NCBI GenBank assembly: GCA_015486775.1
Contig: WFRA01000060.1
Location: 1 to 5,731, forward strand
Length of the DNA: 5,731 nt
Source: Kiritimatiellales bacterium
GTDB taxonomy: Bacteria; Verrucomicrobiota; Kiritimatiellia; Kiritimatiellales; Pontiellaceae
Direction of reading: 5' to 3'
In this document: positions 4,528 through 5,731 of the stretch, piece after piece
How positions within the stretch are numbered: position 1 is the first letter of the stretch
Layout: each line of letters starts with the position of its first letter
Notes under the pieces: model-generated
What the model was told of the DNA's origin: nothing
Database searches by the model: none
What the model saw: only the letters and a program-made list of their open reading frames with translations
Translations under genes and position numbers: made by a program

Positions 4528-5409
4528 ATGGACATCCAGGCATTGGAAACCTTCATCAAGACCGCGGAGCTGCTGCATTTCGGCCGAGCGAGCCGCGCGT
4601 GCAACCTGAGCCCCTCGGCGCTCACGCGCACCATCCAGCGGCTGGAGGAGGAGACCGGGCAGCCGCTCTTCCTGCGCGACAACCGCAGTGTGGCGCTGAC
4701 CGACGCGGGGCGACGGCTGCTGGCCTACGCCCGCAACGCGGTTCGAGAGTGGCGGCATTTTCGGGAGGAGCTCGATGCCGGTGCCGGCAAGGTGGTCGGC
4801 ACGATATCCATCTACGCCTCCATCACCGCCGTCTACAGCCTGCTGCCCGATCTGCTCGAAACCTACCGCGCAACGCATCCCTCCGTGCATCTCGAACTGC
4901 GCACCGGCGCGGAGGAGCGGGCGATCGAGCAGGTGCTCGGTGGCGAGATCGACCTGGCCGTGGCCGCCCTGCCCGACCGCCGCCCGGCACAGCTGGAATT
5001 CCTGCCGCTGGCGGAGACCCCCCTGGTTTTCATTGCCCACCCGTCAACCCGGATTCCAACCGTTGGAAAAACCCGTCGGCCAGATTTCTCGAAGATTCCG
5101 TTGGTAGTCCCGCACTCCGGAACCGCCCGTCGGCGGCTCGACGTCTGGCTGCGCGGCAAGGGCATCTCCCCCGCCATCTCATCCGAGGTGTCGGGCAACG
5201 AGGCGTTGATCGCCCTAGTGCGTCTGGGCAGCGGGATCGGGATCGTTCCGCAGCTGGCGCTCGAGCGCAGCCCCTTCCGCAACGATGTCGTCCCGGTTCC
5301 GGACGCGCCCCGGCTCGACCCCTACGTGGTCGGGCTCTGCTCCACCCGGCGGAACCTCGGGCGCGCTGCTGTCCGCGCAATGTGGGATCTTGCGGAAAAG
5401 CTGAAATAG
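4528..5409 (+). CDS. ilvY: LysR-type transcriptional regulator, IlvY-like
   Basis: The 293 residues form a LysR-family activator with an N-terminal winged helix-turn-helix (about 1-60) and a periplasmic-binding-protein-like effector domain (about 91-293). The match to E. coli IlvY (297 aa), from memory, runs the full length: HFGRASRACNLSPSALTRTIQRLEEETGQPLF, RDNRSVALTDAG, then SITAVYSLLPDLL, HPSVHLELRTG, ARRRLDVWLRGKGIS and NEALIALVRLGSGIGIVPQLALE. In E. coli, IlvY senses acetolactate or acetohydroxybutyrate and activates the divergent ilvC (ketol-acid reductoisomerase) of branched-chain amino acid synthesis. Here no ilvC is adjacent: the gene upstream is glnK on the same strand, separated by a terminator. 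GGAG (4519-4522) precedes the ATG by 5 bases. Only about 50 bp remain for its promoter, and no clear -35/-10 pair is visible there. The family is certain; the target gene is inferred. Confidence 0.88.
   Translation: MDIQALETFIKTAELLHFGRASRACNLSPSALTRTIQRLEEETGQPLFLRDNRSVALTDAGRRLLAYARNAVREWRHFREELDAGAGKVVGTISIYASITAVYSLLPDLLETYRATHPSVHLELRTGAEERAIEQVLGGEIDLAVAALPDRRPAQLEFLPLAETPLVFIAHPSTRIPTVGKTRRPDFSKIPLVVPHSGTARRRLDVWLRGKGISPAISSEVSGNEALIALVRLGSGIGIVPQLALERSPFRNDVVPVPDAPRLDPYVVGLCSTRRNLGRAAVRAMWDLAEKLK
4534..4548. repeat. TTCCAA-N3-TTGGAA palindrome, copy 5 (degenerate)
   Basis: The sequence ATCCAGGCATTGGAA has two mismatches. It covers codons 3-7 of ilvY. It is the weakest member of the set and may be chance. 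Confidence 0.3.
5054..5068. repeat. TTCCAA-N3-TTGGAA palindrome, copy 6 (perfect)
   Basis: TTCCAACCGTTGGAA is a perfect 6+6 palindrome with the same CCG centre as copy 4. It lies inside ilvY over the codons for IPTVGK, in a weakly conserved linker of the effector domain. Confidence 0.65.
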
Positions 5410-5420
5410 GGGGCGGAACT

Positions 5421-5731
5421 TCAGGTGGCGGGGTCTTTTTTGGCAATGGACGGAACCAAGCCGATGGCCGCGAGCATCAGCAGAACCATGCCGGCGAAAC
5501 AGAGGATGAGCGAGTCGTAGGCGGTGAAGTCCCGCCCCAGCATCCGCCATGCTGGCGAAAGGATGTTCCAGCCGATCACCCGGGAAACCCCCATGCCGGC
5601 AAGCGCGATCCCCCCGTTGAAGAGCATCATCGTGAAGGCGGTGGAGAGCGACTTGTTGGTAGCGGGGATCAGCGCCAGCATTTCGGCGGTGACGGCTACC
5701 CCGGCCATGCCGCCCACCAGGCTGAACGCCA
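5421..5731 (-). CDS. MFS transporter, C-terminal part (runs off the right edge)
   Basis: About 103 C-terminal residues are visible, open to the window edge, ending at a TGA (5421-5423). Three hydrophobic segments (AFSLVGGMAGVAVTAEMLAL, then FTMMLFNGGIALAGMGVSRVIG, then LILCFAGMVLLMLAAIGLVPS) separated by short charged loops fit the last three helices of a Major Facilitator Superfamily transporter. The motif ALIPATNKSLSTAF, with a loop between helices, is consistent with MFS but not substrate-specific. The short hydrophilic end (IAKKDPAT) is cytoplasmic by the usual topology. The substrate cannot be judged from this part. The gene converges on ilvY with only 11 bp between the stop codons, and no convincing shared terminator lies there. 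Confidence 0.75.
   Translation of the reverse strand, partial: AFSLVGGMAGVAVTAEMLALIPATNKSLSTAFTMMLFNGGIALAGMGVSRVIGWNILSPAWRMLGRDFTAYDSLILCFAGMVLLMLAAIGLVPSIAKKDPAT

Noticed and set aside
3939..5040. Two overlapping minus-strand frames of about 245 residues each (3939-4682 and 4303-5040) across glnK and ilvY
   Set aside because: They overlap strongly supported genes and a terminator, and show no recognisable domain or start signal.
5401..5441. A shared terminator between convergent ilvY and the MFS gene
   Set aside because: CTGAA/TTCAG gives only a 5-bp stem, and the T-run (5436-5441) starts 11 bases beyond it.
1..5731. CRISPR array, IS element, phage or defence genes
   Set aside because: There are no regularly spaced repeats, transposase or integrase sequences, or defence domains; all clear genes are housekeeping, nitrogen, regulatory or transport functions.

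Overview
The window looks like ordinary chromosomal DNA from a Gram-negative-type bacterium with fairly GC-rich genes. It shows no phage, IS element, CRISPR array or obvious cargo island. My best guess is a member of the PVC group (Verrucomicrobiota/Kiritimatiellota-like). This rests on general resemblance of the small hypothetical protein, the PII subtype and the intergenic palindromes to that group; it is inference, not proof.

Left part (1-1880, mostly minus strand). A PhnP-like metallo-beta-lactamase-fold hydrolase runs off the left edge. It is preceded by a small unrecognised 79-residue protein gene only 16 bp upstream, so the two probably form an operon. A complete tRNA-Gln(CTG) with encoded CCA lies on the plus strand between that pair and dnaN. 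dnaN encodes the DNA polymerase III sliding clamp and has a perfect AGGAGG ribosome binding site.

Middle (1881-2729). About 850 bp carry no credible gene, and dnaN and amt diverge from them. The dnaN-proximal third is AT-rich, with a dyad and several degenerate DnaA-box-like words, so it is a weak replication-origin candidate. The centre (about 2200-2486) is packed with short hairpin-forming dispersed repeats, one of which recurs near the tRNA. The amt-proximal third holds an AT-rich block with an extended -10 motif and then a very good sigma-54 (-24/-12) promoter.

Right part (2730-5731). amt (ammonium channel) and a PII gene (glnK-type) form a two-gene nitrogen operon read from the sigma-54 promoter and closed by a strong intrinsic terminator. 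The PII protein has isoleucine in place of Tyr51, the residue uridylylated in enteric PII proteins. It keeps the effector-binding residues and Arg47, which plugs the channel. Next is a LysR-type regulator that matches IlvY along its whole length, though no ilvC is visible. It converges on the 3' end of an MFS transporter gene that runs off the right edge.

The main unexplained signal is a 15-bp palindrome, TTCCAA-N3-TTGGAA. It has five copies with no more than one mismatch, plus a sixth looser one, both inside genes and between them, and two copies bracket the sigma-54 promoter. I see no clear new multi-gene system here.
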